NCBI GenBank assembly: GCA_015680685.1
Contig: MNCI01029721.1
Location: 455-46,579, forward strand
Direction of reading: 5' to 3'
Origin: Gnetum montanum
Lineage: Eukaryota > Streptophyta > Gnetopsida > Gnetales > Gnetaceae
Length of the DNA: 46,125 nt
The notes under the pieces are model-generated. The model saw only the letters and a program-made list of their open reading frames with translations. It made no database searches and had not been told where the DNA came from. The position numbers and the translations under genes were made by a program. Positions 1-11,310 of the stretch are shown here, piece by piece; the first letter of the stretch is position 1, and every line of letters begins with the position of its first letter.

Positions 1-677
1 GTATGGAACTTTATGTGTTTCACATGACAGTTTCTTCAAGACTATATATACTTCTTATTTCCATGATAAAAAAATACATCCAATATTCTTCAAGTTTGAG
101 ATAAACTTCCATGATGCAAGGATCATACTTATCCTCTTAATATTCTTTAGATCTGAGATAAATTTCCATGAGGTAGAGGTTTTGTGGTCATTGGATCAAA
201 ACACCTAACATAGTATATACATTGTAATCATTGAAACTAGTAAAGTATAGAAACACATAAAGATTGAAAAACTATAGTAGTGGTAATTAAGTGAAATCTG
301 GCTATCCTAAATCGCTAGTTTGTCTTGGAAGTATGCCAAGGAATAAAACAAAAGGAAACAAAAAATACAAATCAACTGATGAAATGTAACAACCAACTAT
401 GTACCCTAATATAATTTCTTACACACATGGCATTATCAGACAATTAGCAAAAATACCTACATATATTGTGTTCTTACAAAAAAGATATGTAGAAATAGGA
501 TAAGCAACTAATCAATGTTACCTCTTGATGAAGAATGTTTTGAGAATTTGGTTGTAATGCAAACGCCAATTGCTAATAATGGAATAAGGAAAATGTAGAT
601 AGAGTTTTAATTTCAATGGTAAAAGCTCAAAACCTTAATGAAGCTAAAATAAATCCTCAAGAAATAAGAATAAACAT
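1..677. other. AT-rich DNA, no gene seen
   Basis: No coding stretch, RNA gene or clear repeat was recognised left of the first LTR. Reading frames are short and carry no motif I know. Confidence 0.5.
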
Positions 678-1532
678 TCATGAGTAGTGGGTATCCCCTA
701 TGCCCAACCATATGAATCACAAGTATGTACTAGTAATTTAGTCAAATTTTATGGACTTAGTTCCTAAGTTTGCTCATAATCCTAAATTGTGAGTCAAGGG
801 ATTGCATGATCATTATCTTCCTATGTCACAGTTGTGTGTTGTGTGTGTATGGTTAAATGTGTATTAAGACATATGATGTTTATTTTGTTCATATTTCTAT
901 ATATTTTTATCCTAATGATTAGGTGATAAAATAAGTATTTAATGATTACTTATTTAACAAATTAACTATTTTAGTGACTAACTATCTTAACATGAGTAGT
1001 CATTCCTAATTGTTGCATACATCTTGAACTATTATTAACATTGTTGGATTATCAAGTGCGAATTACAAGGTGTGTCAAATGGCTACTATTAGTACTACGA
1101 AGTGGAATACATTATGTTAAAAGTGGTCATACTTATGTGTCCATCATTAAATGTATAGATTAATTTAGAATTGGAATATAAAGTGCATTGAAAATAAAGT
1201 GTAATAACAAAGATTAAACTAATCTAAGTGCTACAATGAATGCTACAAATCTCTACTTTACTATTGTTCACACTAATGACTTCAAGTACATGATGCTTGA
1301 ATAAAGCTCCATACAATCTTTTTCATTCATACTGTGGACACTTAGAGGAAATTATATCAACTCTAGGAACATTAAGGTACAAGGGATTTACTATGTTATT
1401 GATGCACAAAGTCATAAATGTAGTTGATGTGTGCATTTATATAGGCTTTGCCTACATTAGTGTTGACCATGTGTTAATGGGGTTGCATCAACCTATGCCT
1501 ATTAACACAACCTATAGTACAAGGCTTTATTA
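678..1532 (-). repeat. 3' LTR of element A
   Basis: About 855 bp, close to the 869-907 bp of the related LTRs B and C. The left edge reads TCATGAGTAG where the family has TGATGAGTAG. The right edge reads CTTTATTA where element C has CTTTATCA, and it is followed in both by a pyrimidine tract and a similar AACTGAGTAAAA-like stretch. A TATA-like TTTATATAGG near 1434-1445 aligns with the TTTATAGG of LTR C, and would be the minus-strand promoter. Confidence 0.6.
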
Positions 1533-1550
1533 TATCCCATGACTAACTAA
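1533..1550 (-). other. Polypurine tract of element A (decayed)
   Basis: The minus strand here reads as a purine-rich stretch ending in GGGATA directly before the LTR. It aligns with the better-preserved GGGGGTA tract of element C. Such a tract primes plus-strand DNA synthesis in LTR elements. Confidence 0.45.
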
Positions 1551-1749
1551 AACCTCATCCTTTAGTTAATCAAAAGTAAGATCAAGATTCTTACAAAATT
1601 CAAGAAATATGAAATTTATTGATGAAAATATAACTAACTGACTCTATGTGCCAAATTGTACAAAATTATAAAATTGATGTTCATTGCAATAAAATTGGAT
1701 ACTTTACAAAATTTTAGTAAGAATCTTGAGTTTTTGGAGATAAGGAGAA

Positions 1750-4600
1750 TTTCAAATAGTGCTAGGGATGAAGGCTTTTATGGTGCTGAAAGTCCTTCAG
1801 TAGGTTCTGGTTCTTATGGTAGTGGTAGTAAGTAAGGTTATCTTGCTACTAGTGGTGGGAGCTTGAAAGCATCCAATAGTGCTTTCATTTTCTCTTCCTT
1901 ACTGCATGGTTTGTATGTAGTCCATTTTACTTCACTGAATTACAAGGAATAGCTTCTTAGCATTAACAAATTAGGCTACAAATTTTTTATGTTTGAGATC
2001 AAACATCTTTACTAAGTTCTAGAACTTGTAATAGTTGTTTATCCATCTAGCTAGGTTCTGAACAATAGATCATTGTTTAATGAATTTTCTTCTAAGAACT
2101 TCAAGCTCTATGTTAGCTATCTCCAACTACTACTTGGCTTCCTTAGGGTGCTTGAATTTTTCCTTGTACAAGATGTAGGAAGTGATCACTTGCTTCTCTA
2201 ATTTAGTTCTTGGCCTCCTTACTATGAGCATAGCTAAGTTTACATAATGGAGGTTTGCAAGCTTCATATACTTCATCATCTCTACAACACCTACAAGTGA
2301 GTTTTTGCAATGTTATATGCATTTAAGCCATCCAAGAGTGGTTTCCACATGTGGCCTATTTGCTAGAGTTGCAAGAGGACCTTGTTAATCTTTTTCTTGG
2401 TTAGTTAAATTTCATTTCCATTGACCTCCTTAAGAAGCCCAACCTAGTCCCTGTAATAGTTTTTGACCTGTTCAAATTTTAGGGCCTCATTCTTCTAGGT
2501 GGCTACCTTGATGGTCATTTTATAATGAAGTGCTTAGCCTTCCTCCAACAAGAAGTCTCTATTCTCTACTATCAACCTCATCAGATCAAGGTTTACCCTC
2601 TCTAGCTACTTTTATTATTGTTAAACAAATTTGACCATCTTATCACTTTATTGTTCGACATTTCATAGGAAATGAACATGCTTGGTGAGGACTAAGTTTT
2701 TCTTGCAAAACCTATGATAGATCCTTGTTGGTGTTTAATGTCATAAATTTTGACAAGGATGCATCAAACACCACGCCCTTTTTTGCATTCTCAACCTTCC
2801 TTAATTTGTACTGAAGTTGTTGGAGAGCTTCATCCCTTATGATTCCTAGGCTAAGAATGGTAGGATCGAAGAGATAGGTTTTCAACTCTACAACCTCAGT
2901 GGCCAACCGTTAGTTTTCTATGGTGGCTGCATTCAGTTAAGCATTGGTGATAAGGATTTTATCTTTCTTCTCTAGCATCTATGACTAGGTTGCTATAATC
3001 TTATTTGAGAGATCAAAGATATTCAAAAGTAGTTGCCTAATTTCCACTAGTTGTTCCAACACTTCTTCATGTTTGGCAATGCTCATTCAATCACTCACTA
3101 CTCCTATGGATGTTTTAACACTTTCCATAACAACAATATCATATATGAATACCATAGGTGCATTTAGGACTTCTATTACCCTATCGGCCACCACCTTTGC
3201 TACTATTTCCTATCCTTAGTATTACATCATCATAACAGTTAGCCCCTCACCTTTCTCTAAGTGCACCAAGAGAGTTGTTGCATTTCCTAAAATTTCAGGA
3301 AATTCTTGTCTAGGGATGGATCGTAACTTCCCAAGTACTATGATTCATTCTTAAGAGTGGTTGATTTCTTTATGTGAAAAATAGTGAGATAATTTCTTCG
3401 TCTAGCTAGTGGATCATCCTTGTGACTTTGTTTAGATGGCTGAGCAATGAATAGTAAATTGATGGCTTCCCACCACCAGACAAACCCTATTATTGTTGTA
3501 GTTCATACTCATGGAGTTTGTGGAGCTGTGCAGTAGCTACAAGTGTTTTAGGCATTGTCTTCGACATTGTAGGTGGTCTTGGTGTTGGCCTCTACTCTTC
3601 TTGCAACTTAGCTTCTACTTTGTCTTTCATCATCTCCTACCAAGATGTGGTAGGAGCATGAAGAGCCACATCATTGGCATAGCATGCTATGCCTCCCTTT
3701 TGCAAAGTTTTCTGATTAAGCATGAGAAGGGAAGTGTCTTCCTTTCGTTTTCATTTTCTTTAAACTACTTTTCTATTTCCATATAGATAAGCTGTGAAAG
3801 GTTGATAAGAAACTTATCTCTTAGAGTGGTGCATGCATGGGTAGAGAATGTTGTAAGCTTAGTTGGCCTCACTGTGGGATCTAGGTGATAGTCCATAATT
3901 TTTATGTAAGCACATTTTTCCTTCAAGAGTGCACCTTACTCCTTATGGTACACTACATAATAGCACTAGATCCATTCCTTCTTAGCCTTAGGATCTACCT
4001 GGGTAAATATTTCTACTAGTTTTTTCCTTGTGTTGGGCAACCTGAGAACCTCTGCTATAGCCTCAACCAAGTAGGGAACTGTGATGTCCTTGATTTTGAC
4101 AGATGCATCTGCTTGCCAATTGTTCTAGAATAATTAGGTCTCCCCCATCTACCATTCCCAAATAGAAAAGAGAATGGACTACATGGAAGGCTCCTATAAT
4201 TGAGTATAGACATCTTTTGGAGCCAACTCCAAGAACGATCCAAAGTTTAGTTCTTGAAAAATGAAACTCTAAACGTCCTTGTTTTTGATCTTTTCTAGGT
4301 AGGCCTCTATCAGTGTGACCCCAACGTTAGGCCTTGGTCTTAGAGCCTCATCTTTCCTAGATTGGTTAGTTTCTATAGTAGGATTCTATAGACAAAATAC
4401 CACTTTAGGCTCCTCCCAAAGAGGTCATATCACATGTGTTACTTTAACCTCTTGTTCTTGGGGTTGTTATGGTTGTTGCTAGTTCTTTCCTCCTCTTGGC
4501 TACTTTTTCCTTAGCTAGGAAGATCCTTCGGCTAGTGCTCCTTTCTTTGGTATCTTTTGTGATCACAAACGTAACCCCTGATTAGAGTTTTAGTTTATAA
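1750..4600 (-). pseudogene. Element A second coding region, unknown product
   Basis: The minus strand keeps protein-like reading over about 2.8 kb, broken by stops and shifts. The upstream end is very basic (KEKVAKRRKELATT near 4500). A better-kept block around 4110-3800 includes TVPYLVEAIAEVLRLPNTRK and IMDYHLDPTVRPTKLT. A clean 64-codon stretch at 2906-2712 (ALQQLQYKLRKVENAKKG) and the charged, Leu/Lys/Glu-rich segments after it look helical, perhaps coiled-coil. There are no protease, RT or integrase motifs. It lies downstream of gag in the same orientation, where pol would normally be. I do not recognise the family; it could be an element-specific ORF or a captured host gene. Confidence 0.45.
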
Positions 4601-6429
4601 CCCTTAGTTTTTCAGATACCTTTCTTATTAGATTGGGTTCACTTAGGTTTATTTGTGACTTTGGTAGATTCATTATTTTATTAATTAGCTACTAGTTTTT
4701 TTTGTGAGGTTTAACCCTATTTAGGATAAATATTTTAACATTATTTTAATGGGTAATCCTTTTGGAGTTAGAAAAATTCTGAAAAACTTTCTATCATGAA
4801 CCAAAGATTTGTGACCTCTATGTCATAAATTTTACCTTCAATAACTAGAGGATCCAAAACTGAGATGAATCGAATGAATAGTTGACAAGTTAGAGTGCTT
4901 GAAAGGTCTCTAGTCTCTGAAAAATGCAAAAGATCATCTCTTGTTTGGAATCAAATGGTCAAAAATGGCTAAGTGTAACACATATTTATATTATTTTTCT
5001 AGTACCTTAACAAGGATGCATTGACACAACAATAAAAAGAAATATTTTACATTAGAAAATTAAGGATTTTGAAAGAGTTTAAAGATGAAACAAGAGCTTA
5101 AAGGAAGCCATAAAAGCATAGAAGAATAGCAAAACATGGAAGAGGGTATTAAATTCATTAGAAAAGGAGATTGAACTAGATTTAGATGAAATGAGGATGT
5201 TGAGAGAATGCAACACTAGATGTTCAAGTGGGGAAATGATAGGATCGACTAAAAATGACTAAGGAATAAGAATTTTTACTTTAAAAGACTAAAAGGTATC
5301 CTCCCTAGATTAGGCTCATGCGTATGATGCCCTTGCATATTCTCATCCTAAGGAGTCCATAGGCACCAAGGATAATTAATGATCATTAGAAGTTAAAGTT
5401 CAAATCCACTAGAGATCATCCAAGGATTATGTTACTTTCTTAATGGATACATTAATAGATAAGGATAGAAGGTATTGAGGTGATCAACAATGAGGTTAGA
5501 AGGATGGAAGAGAGATATAGTGGTAAGAGATTCATAGCTTCATCACATGACATCTTTGTGAAATGTATGATTAAGAGGATATGATACCATCCCATCCTTA
5601 GTTGAGACCAAGTGCATTCATGGTTAGTAACTTCACATTGCCATATTTTGTCCATTCGACCATGAAGAATTCATGGCCACCCCCATACGACAAACACCAC
5701 TCCAAAAGAGAAGAAAAGAGAAGCAGAAAAAGAGTAAGAACCTGAGTTAGAGGAGTACCTTTAGGCATGGATAACATGTCTTTCTAGCCTAATAACCAGT
5801 GCTTGTAGCTCATTATTGTGTCTAAGGGATGTTCTTTGAATTTTCATATATTTTTATTTTTGATTATTTTCATAGGAACCATACCATGCAAAGACATGCT
5901 TCGTATTATGATCATAAAACTCAAGAAGGAAGTTGATAATAGAAGATGATAAATCTTCTTGAAGTTACACCCTTGCTCATCCTCCTTGGTACATTCCAAG
6001 TTTGTTAAGTATTAAGATCATTGATTACTTTTAAGTTTAAGTTTGAAAGGACCTCATGCTTCTAGGATACAAAGTCTTGTAGAGTTTGATGAAATGGGTG
6101 AATTTCGTGACTTAGTACTTTCTATCATTAGAGAATTAATGATCAATTAATCAAGGACACAATCCAAAGATAAAATATGATCATTTATTAATCAATCATA
6201 CCACATCATTAAACATTGTACTATTCATTTCCAAAAATAAAATTAATTACAACAAAAGTACAATATTAAGCATGAATGAAACCAAACAAAACAAAGAAAA
6301 GCAAAACAACAAAGTAACATATATTAAAGAAATTGTAAAATATTCAAGAAAAATGGAAAACATATGAAGAATAGTGTAAAAAAAGTTGAAAAATTGGGGA
6401 GTCTATATCGAATTTTAACATAGGTAATC
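4601..6429. other. Element A interior spacer, no coding seen
   Basis: Lies between the unknown coding region and gag of element A. Both strands are rich in stops and no motif was recognised. A 67-codon open stretch on the minus strand at 5655-5452 is not protein-like in any way I can defend. Confidence 0.45.
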
Positions 6430-8010
6430 ATTTCCCCCATGACTTACTTGGAAGGAAGAGATTTGAAAGAGAGAGCATGCTTTTCCATTTGTTAAGGTGT
6501 CTATGTTACCTGTTATTTTCTATTCTAGGAAGGGTGTTATTTGCTAATTGTTGACTAGCAACCACTTATTTGGGCTTAAAGAATGGTAGATCATCATGAC
6601 TGTAGAAGGGAAGCTTGCATGAATGATATAAGGTCCTCTAGTTCACAAAGATAAACCTTCTTTTTATGGAAATATGGATCTTTATTATACTCTACACTCT
6701 TTCATTTCTTATTATACTTCATCTATGATATGACTTAATTGTTTCATTTGAGAAAATCCATGGCTTGGGCATCTATGAAAAAGAGAGTAATACTTGGCTA
6801 AAGCTACATTAAGGGATTCATAATTCCCTTGTTTCCATAATTGAATCTATTTTCTTAGATTAAACACCTAGTGTATGTTTGATATTTGTTACTAAATAAC
6901 TCCAACATCATACTCTAGTTTCTAACAAATTCCAATTCTAGGGACCAATACCAATGTGTATCCTTTTTGATCAATTTCATGAGAAATAGTTGAAGCCTTT
7001 GTCATTCATTTTCAATATTTTATAAGACGTAGGCATCTTGGAAGTGTTGCAATAAATGTTAAGGATCTACATTGTAGCCTCCCTTAAATTTTGTAATGTT
7101 TTCATATTTAGATGTTTAATCGAAATATCATTTTGATGCATAATTGTTGTGTATACAACCTTCCTTATATTATCCATAGTCCTTTTAGTAAGAAGGGATT
7201 CATTATAATCATCTTGATCATCATGGCCCCTATCTTGATCATGTCCTCTTCTATCCTACATGTTATGTCTTCTTTCATTTTCATTCTCTTTGTATTTTTC
7301 GCATTCTCTATCCCTTCTATCATCTTTGTCTCTATCTCACTTATGATTCCTTTTTTTTTTCCTTCATTGGATCATTTATCATTTTCCCTTTTGTCATGAT
7401 AAGTTTATGATGATGATTGATAGCTTAAAGAATATGCCAACTTGCCCTCATTCCATGACCTCTTAGTTCATTCTTAGATGGCCTACTAGAAGACCTAGGT
7501 CTTGAGGTCCTCCTAGAATTCAATTTGGTTCTCCCTCTTCCTTTGTTACTAGCCAAGGTTAAGCATAGGCATGGATTTGTTATATCATCTACATTTAGTG
7601 ATGGTTTGTTTCCTTTTCTTCTAATTGTGACGTAAGAACAATACTAGTCTCCTTTCCTTTGACCAACTTCCTATCAGGCTTCTATGAAATAATTACATTG
7701 GCATTGGGCCTTAGTAGACTAGTAGGACCTTGACATCTCATTAAATCCCTTGTACTCACTAGTGGTTGCCTCCAATCCAATATTTATTAATGTTTCCATA
7801 AGCATTGATGGGATTGAATGATTAAGAAGTAACACTATGTTGCCTTGAAGGTCCGCCCATCTCATTTGATCATCTTGGTAAAGTAAAAAGTTAAATTCCA
7901 AATAATAAGGATCTAGATAATGGTAGCCAACCTTAACTTAATAGGGTACTACATCTTTGTTTGTAACTATTCTATCATGTTTCCTTGTAGAATCATGAAC
8001 AAGTGAGAAA
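6430..8010 (-). pseudogene. Gag of element A (Retrotrans_gag), broken
   Basis: The minus-strand translation matches the gags of elements B and C. The clean part at 7901-7719 contains QDDQMRWADLQGNIVLL, which lines up with RWRDLQGNIVLP in B. Further down, an AQAMDF-type block (near 6780-6740) aligns with PGHGFSKERLIYHIVDGL of C. Gag would form the virus-like particle that packages element RNA. Many stops and frameshifts separate the blocks, so no full protein can be made. The start codon was not identified. Confidence 0.6.
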
Positions 8011-8142
8011 TTGACTTTGTGAAAAGAATAAATTTTTCAATTATTATGTATGTATGAAATAAAATTGTATTATTTCTCAAGTTATAAATCATTAATCTCG
8101 TAATTGCAATCATGAATGGTAATAACTATCTAAATCAACAAC

Positions 8143-8165
8143 ACTGGTCGCTAGCACTAGTGCCA
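8143..8165 (-). other. Primer-binding site of element A
   Basis: On the minus strand the bases next to the LTR end read TTGGCACTAGTGCTAGCGAC. From memory, the plant Ty3 primer site complementary to the tRNA-Asp 3' end is TGGCGCCGTTGCCGGGGA; the match is recognisable but decayed. The same position is filled by better matches in elements B and C, which supports the call. Confidence 0.55.
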
Positions 8166-8166
8166 A

Positions 8167-8690
8167 TGATGAATAATAGAGTAGTCTCAACACCCAACTA
8201 TATAAATCACAAGCATACACACATAACTTTATTGTAATCTATGGACTACATTAGCTTGGTATTTATATGGTTAATTATTAATCATAGGTCACTATCTTCC
8301 CAGTTATACTTGTAAGGTCCTTAGTACATATAATTAAGTACAATTGAGGTGTTTGATGTTGATATTGGTTAAGTCATAGGAAGATATTAAAAATCTAGTT
8401 TATCTAATCTAAATGCAAGAACGAAATCTATTTTAGCCTAAGTGATGAATTATCATTCTTAACTTTCCGTACACATCCTAAACTTATATTGCGAAGCATA
8501 TCAAGTGGCACACTACTTGGATTACCAAATGTCAACATATTTATGTTTGAAATTGGTCATACTCATGTTATGTGTTTAGCATGCATTGAAACATAAATAA
8601 TTAACTAATTACACATAAATTAAATGGGAAATGAAATTAAATTTTAATTAAAGAAATATTAAGCTAAGTGAAAGGGCCTTCAATTACTAC
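8167..8690 (-). repeat. 5' LTR of element A (partial)
   Basis: Starts TGATGAATAATAG on the plus strand beside the primer site. Similarity to the other LTR of A and to LTR B can be followed through the block near 8380-8600 (for example TACACATCCTAAACTTATATTGCGAAG and TGGTCATACTCATG). After about 8690 I cannot follow it. A full-length LTR of this family would end near 9035. Confidence 0.55.
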
Positions 8691-9073
8691 TCAACATGAC
8701 TTATCCTCTTGAATTGTTTTTAATATCTTTATAAGTTTTGTGACACTACCGACTTCCACTAATTTTTCTTTCCTTTCATGTGAGATCTTTAAGTTAGTTT
8801 TCTTAGCTATAAATATTTCAATTTAAAGGAAATGTGAAAATTTTAAAAATGGTTAAAAGTTCACTTACTACTAGATATTTTTGAAACAGTGTATTTGCTT
8901 TACCACTTCAACTACAATGCACGTTGCCAATGTGGCATTCTCTATTAAGATATATGGACGACATGAGGCTGAATTATAGATACCTATGGATGTGCCTGCA
9001 TAATTATTTTGTATTTTTTCTATTTATGTTTATCAAAGTCTTTGCAACTTTTTCCAACCATGTCTTTTTAGGT
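8691..9073. other. No gene seen; possible LTR remnant
   Basis: AT-rich DNA that may be the diverged U3 part of the element A 5' LTR. A TATAAATATT occurs near 8810. No coding signal was recognised. Confidence 0.35.
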
Positions 9074-9290
9074 CTTTTACTATCCTTCCTTATCCAAGTC
9101 CTTTCAACTCTTTCATACAATATCCATTTTGAATCTTTTACTATCCATCCTTATACAATTCCTTTCAATTTTTTCATACCATATATCTTTTTCTATCTTT
9201 TACTATCCATGTTTATCCAATTATTTTGAACCTTTTCATTCAATGTCTTTTTGTTATCCATATCAAGTCCTTTCAAACATTTTTGTCTTT
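9074..9290. repeat. Minisatellite, about 61-bp unit
   Basis: The phrase CTTTTACTATCC recurs at 9074, 9135 and 9197, each followed by TTATCCAA/TTATACAA and CCTTTCAA(C/T)(T)TTTTCAT. Weaker copies extend to both sides (about 9015-9290). The 101-codon open frame across it (8924-9229) is a product of the pyrimidine-rich repeat and is not treated as a gene. Confidence 0.65.
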
Positions 9291-9807
9291 TTTGTAATGT
9301 TCTAATTTGCAAGTAGATACTGAACAAAGATATTCTATATGGTTTTCAATATCATAAAATTTTGCTCTGAATGGTTTTCCATATTATGGTAGCTGCCTGG
9401 GCCACACATAGCATTCAGCAACACATCAAAAGTTTTCTATAACACGTCTTTGTTTCTGCTTGTCTACTTGGCTGGATGTAAATTTGATATAACTAAAATA
9501 TGTGAAAAGAGTTAAGGCATGCGTGTGGGCACTCTATCGTGTAGATACGCCATTCCATTCATCAAGTATGGTTACGAGGGCCAGGTTGGGACATTTCATT
9601 ATTACATCTAACAGTCCACACAGAGAGTCATCCGTTTGGGTGGGGCTTTGTTGCAGTGATTGTTAAGCTGGAAACATGTATGGAACGCAAATCCTAGAGT
9701 TTAGCTAGAAAAATTTATTGTAACTTTATATCATGAAGGAAAATGTAGCTGCAACCTAAAGTGCATGGTTATGCTACCAATACTACCATCCAACTGATAT
9801 TAGTAGC
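9291..9807. other. Region upstream of the BAHD remnant, no gene seen
   Basis: Slightly more GC-rich than its surroundings from about 9500, consistent with once being the 5' flank of the acyltransferase remnant. No convincing TATA box or conserved motif was found. Confidence 0.35.
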
Positions 9808-10205
9808 ATGCCCAAAATAAAGAAATCTTTCAACCTATCCCAGCCGAATCTCATCATCGCAATGAGTTCTTCCTTGGAGACCCTAACTGTGGCCCAAAAA
9901 CATCTTGAGATTGAAAAATTATAGGTAGAAACCTTGTATCCAGTAGAGGAAACTCTACAGCAAGTTCTGAACTTGAACATCATGGATAATCAGATGCGCT
10001 ACAGATTCCATCCGGTGCTTTTACTCATCTACAAGCAGTTCCCCAATGTAGGTACAATTGTTAAGCAAGCTCTGGCCAAGTTGCTTGTGTACTACTATCC
10101 ACTTGGAGGCATGGTCTAGATAAAGGATCCCACAACCCAAAAGCTGGAGGTGGACTGTAGCGCTGGCGATGGTGCTATGGCAAAATTCCTCTGTAGACTG
10201 TGCTT
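9808..10205 (+). pseudogene. BAHD acyltransferase, N-terminal fragment
   Basis: One frame reads from ATG at 9808 (or 9862) through about 130 codons. The part LNLNIMDNQMRYRFHPVLLL, then VKQALAKLLVYYYPLGGMV and KLEVDCSAGDGAMAKF, follows the N-terminal plan of BAHD enzymes: the Ser/Asp start of strand 1, the ALA+LLVYYPLAGR helix/turn and the EVDCxxxGxxF strand. BAHD enzymes move acyl groups from CoA to alcohols or amines in plant specialised metabolism. In-frame TAG codons occur at about 9922 and 10117. The HXXXD catalytic motif and the whole C-terminal half are absent, and similarity stops abruptly near 10205. It is a truncated pseudogene; which BAHD clade it came from cannot be told. Confidence 0.72.
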
Positions 10206-10812
10206 GGAATTTTTCCTTCTCACATCATAGCAATAGGCTCTGGAATATTGAAATTAGGTGAAAGTAGATATTTTAAGTACCTAATAACACACCTCCTTTT
10301 GGAGAATGGAAATAAATGTACTTCTATTTTTACCAAGACTTTTTATTTTATTAAGAAAATTTTATTTTTACTTGTAATAAAGTTTTTCCTTACAACATAT
10401 TGCATAAATATAATAATATATTTTTTTACGACATGCACACATCTTATTTTCATTTTTGATACACATTTTTACATATTAAGTCCCAAAGTACAAGGGACTT
10501 ATGATGAATCTCTATTGCTAGCACCATAAATTAAAATTTTAGTCTTTATAAATATTGACTTTCATACCAGAATGATTGTAGTAGTTACAGAGGATTTAAA
10601 AGATGTAATTTACTCTTAAAGAAAATTTTGTAAACAAAGCCATATCATTAATAACAAAAAGGAAAGAAAATTCAAAAGTAATCCATTGGCTATCTAGAGC
10701 ATCTTATATGTAATAAAATTTCAGTTTCAATCATCACTTTTTAATTTTATTTTATAAATGTGAATCATCCTCGATTCTTCTTTTACCATGTTAATGGAAG
10801 AAAGACATCAAC
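10206..10812. other. AT-rich DNA, no gene seen
   Basis: Follows the abrupt end of the BAHD fragment. The 109-codon frame at 10200-10529 is low-complexity Ile/Phe/Lys-rich and looks like chance in AT-rich DNA. Confidence 0.45.
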
Positions 10813-10990
10813 TCGTCAAGACTTGGAACAAGGGCATTAAGAAAATTCATCATTGATTTATTCCTATACGATATAGGCCATTGTAGTGTCAACTACCTGA
10901 ACTCTTGAAATAATGGCATTAAGACAATTCATCATTGATGAAGCCTTATACGATATAGGCTATTGCAGATCAACTACATGAACTCTAATG
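10813..10990. repeat. Two-copy tandem repeat, about 82 bp
   Basis: Two adjacent copies share GGCATTAAGA(A/C)AATTCATCATTGAT (10833 and 10915), then TATACGATATAGGC(C/T)ATTG and TCAACTAC(C/A)TGAACTCT. Copy 1 is about 10813-10895 and copy 2 about 10896-10990. Confidence 0.7.
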
Positions 10991-11051
10991 GCCCTTTTGA
11001 ATAATCTAATGGCCCCTATGATTTATTTATTTATTTTTCTAATGAATATAC

Positions 11052-11245
11052 TATTGGAGAATGATTCAAACTAGACATCTATATTAATAGCTTCTTGACT
11101 TGATCATTTGTAGTATGTTAGTTCCTTGATTTTTTTTTTCTCTATTTTTCTGTTCTAAGATCGTGGCTAAGATCGTGTCAAGATTTTATGTAATTCAGTT
11201 GCATTGTAAAGCCACTATAAAGTCAAGTTTATTATTGAATAATGT
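11052..11245 (+). repeat. 5' LTR of the copia element (3' part lost)
   Basis: Begins TATTGGAGAATGATTCAAAC and aligns with the 3' LTR at 13208 along about 190 bp, including CTTCTTGACTTG(A/G)TCATTTGTAGT, a CATTGTAAAGCC block next to a TATAAA-like motif, and TATTGAATAATGTG. The end of the LTR and the primer site are missing. Confidence 0.75.
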
Positions 11246-11310
11246 GTGGCCTATGCTTTGGTAAAGCCACTTAAGAGTCTTTGGTTGTATTTCCTATGCT
11301 TTGGTAGATT

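Larger units (their letters stand above)
678..8690 (-). mobile_element. Element A: pol-less Ty3-type LTR retrotransposon
   Basis: On the minus strand the order is 5' LTR (8167 to at least 8690), primer-binding site (8143-8165), gag (about 8010-6430), a non-coding spacer, an unrecognised second coding region (about 4600-1750), a short purine tract and a 3' LTR (1532-678). The LTRs and gag are related to those of elements B (26.2-28.6 kb) and C (34.9-40.7 kb). I could not find protease, reverse transcriptase, RNase H or integrase motifs on either strand of the interior, so it looks non-autonomous. All reading frames carry many stops. The outer end of the 5' LTR is unclear beyond about 8690 and no target duplication was found. 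Confidence 0.65.

Noticed and set aside
7112-7399. 95-codon hydrophobic frame on the plus strand
   Set aside because: It is the antisense of element A gag; the real coding is on the minus strand.
8924-9229. 101-codon open frame rich in Phe/Leu/Ile, membrane-like
   Set aside because: It is a reading of a 61-bp pyrimidine-rich tandem repeat and has no start context or homologue I recognise.
10200-10529. 109-codon open frame after the BAHD fragment
   Set aside because: Low-complexity AT-driven composition, no motif, and it begins in the broken gene in another frame.
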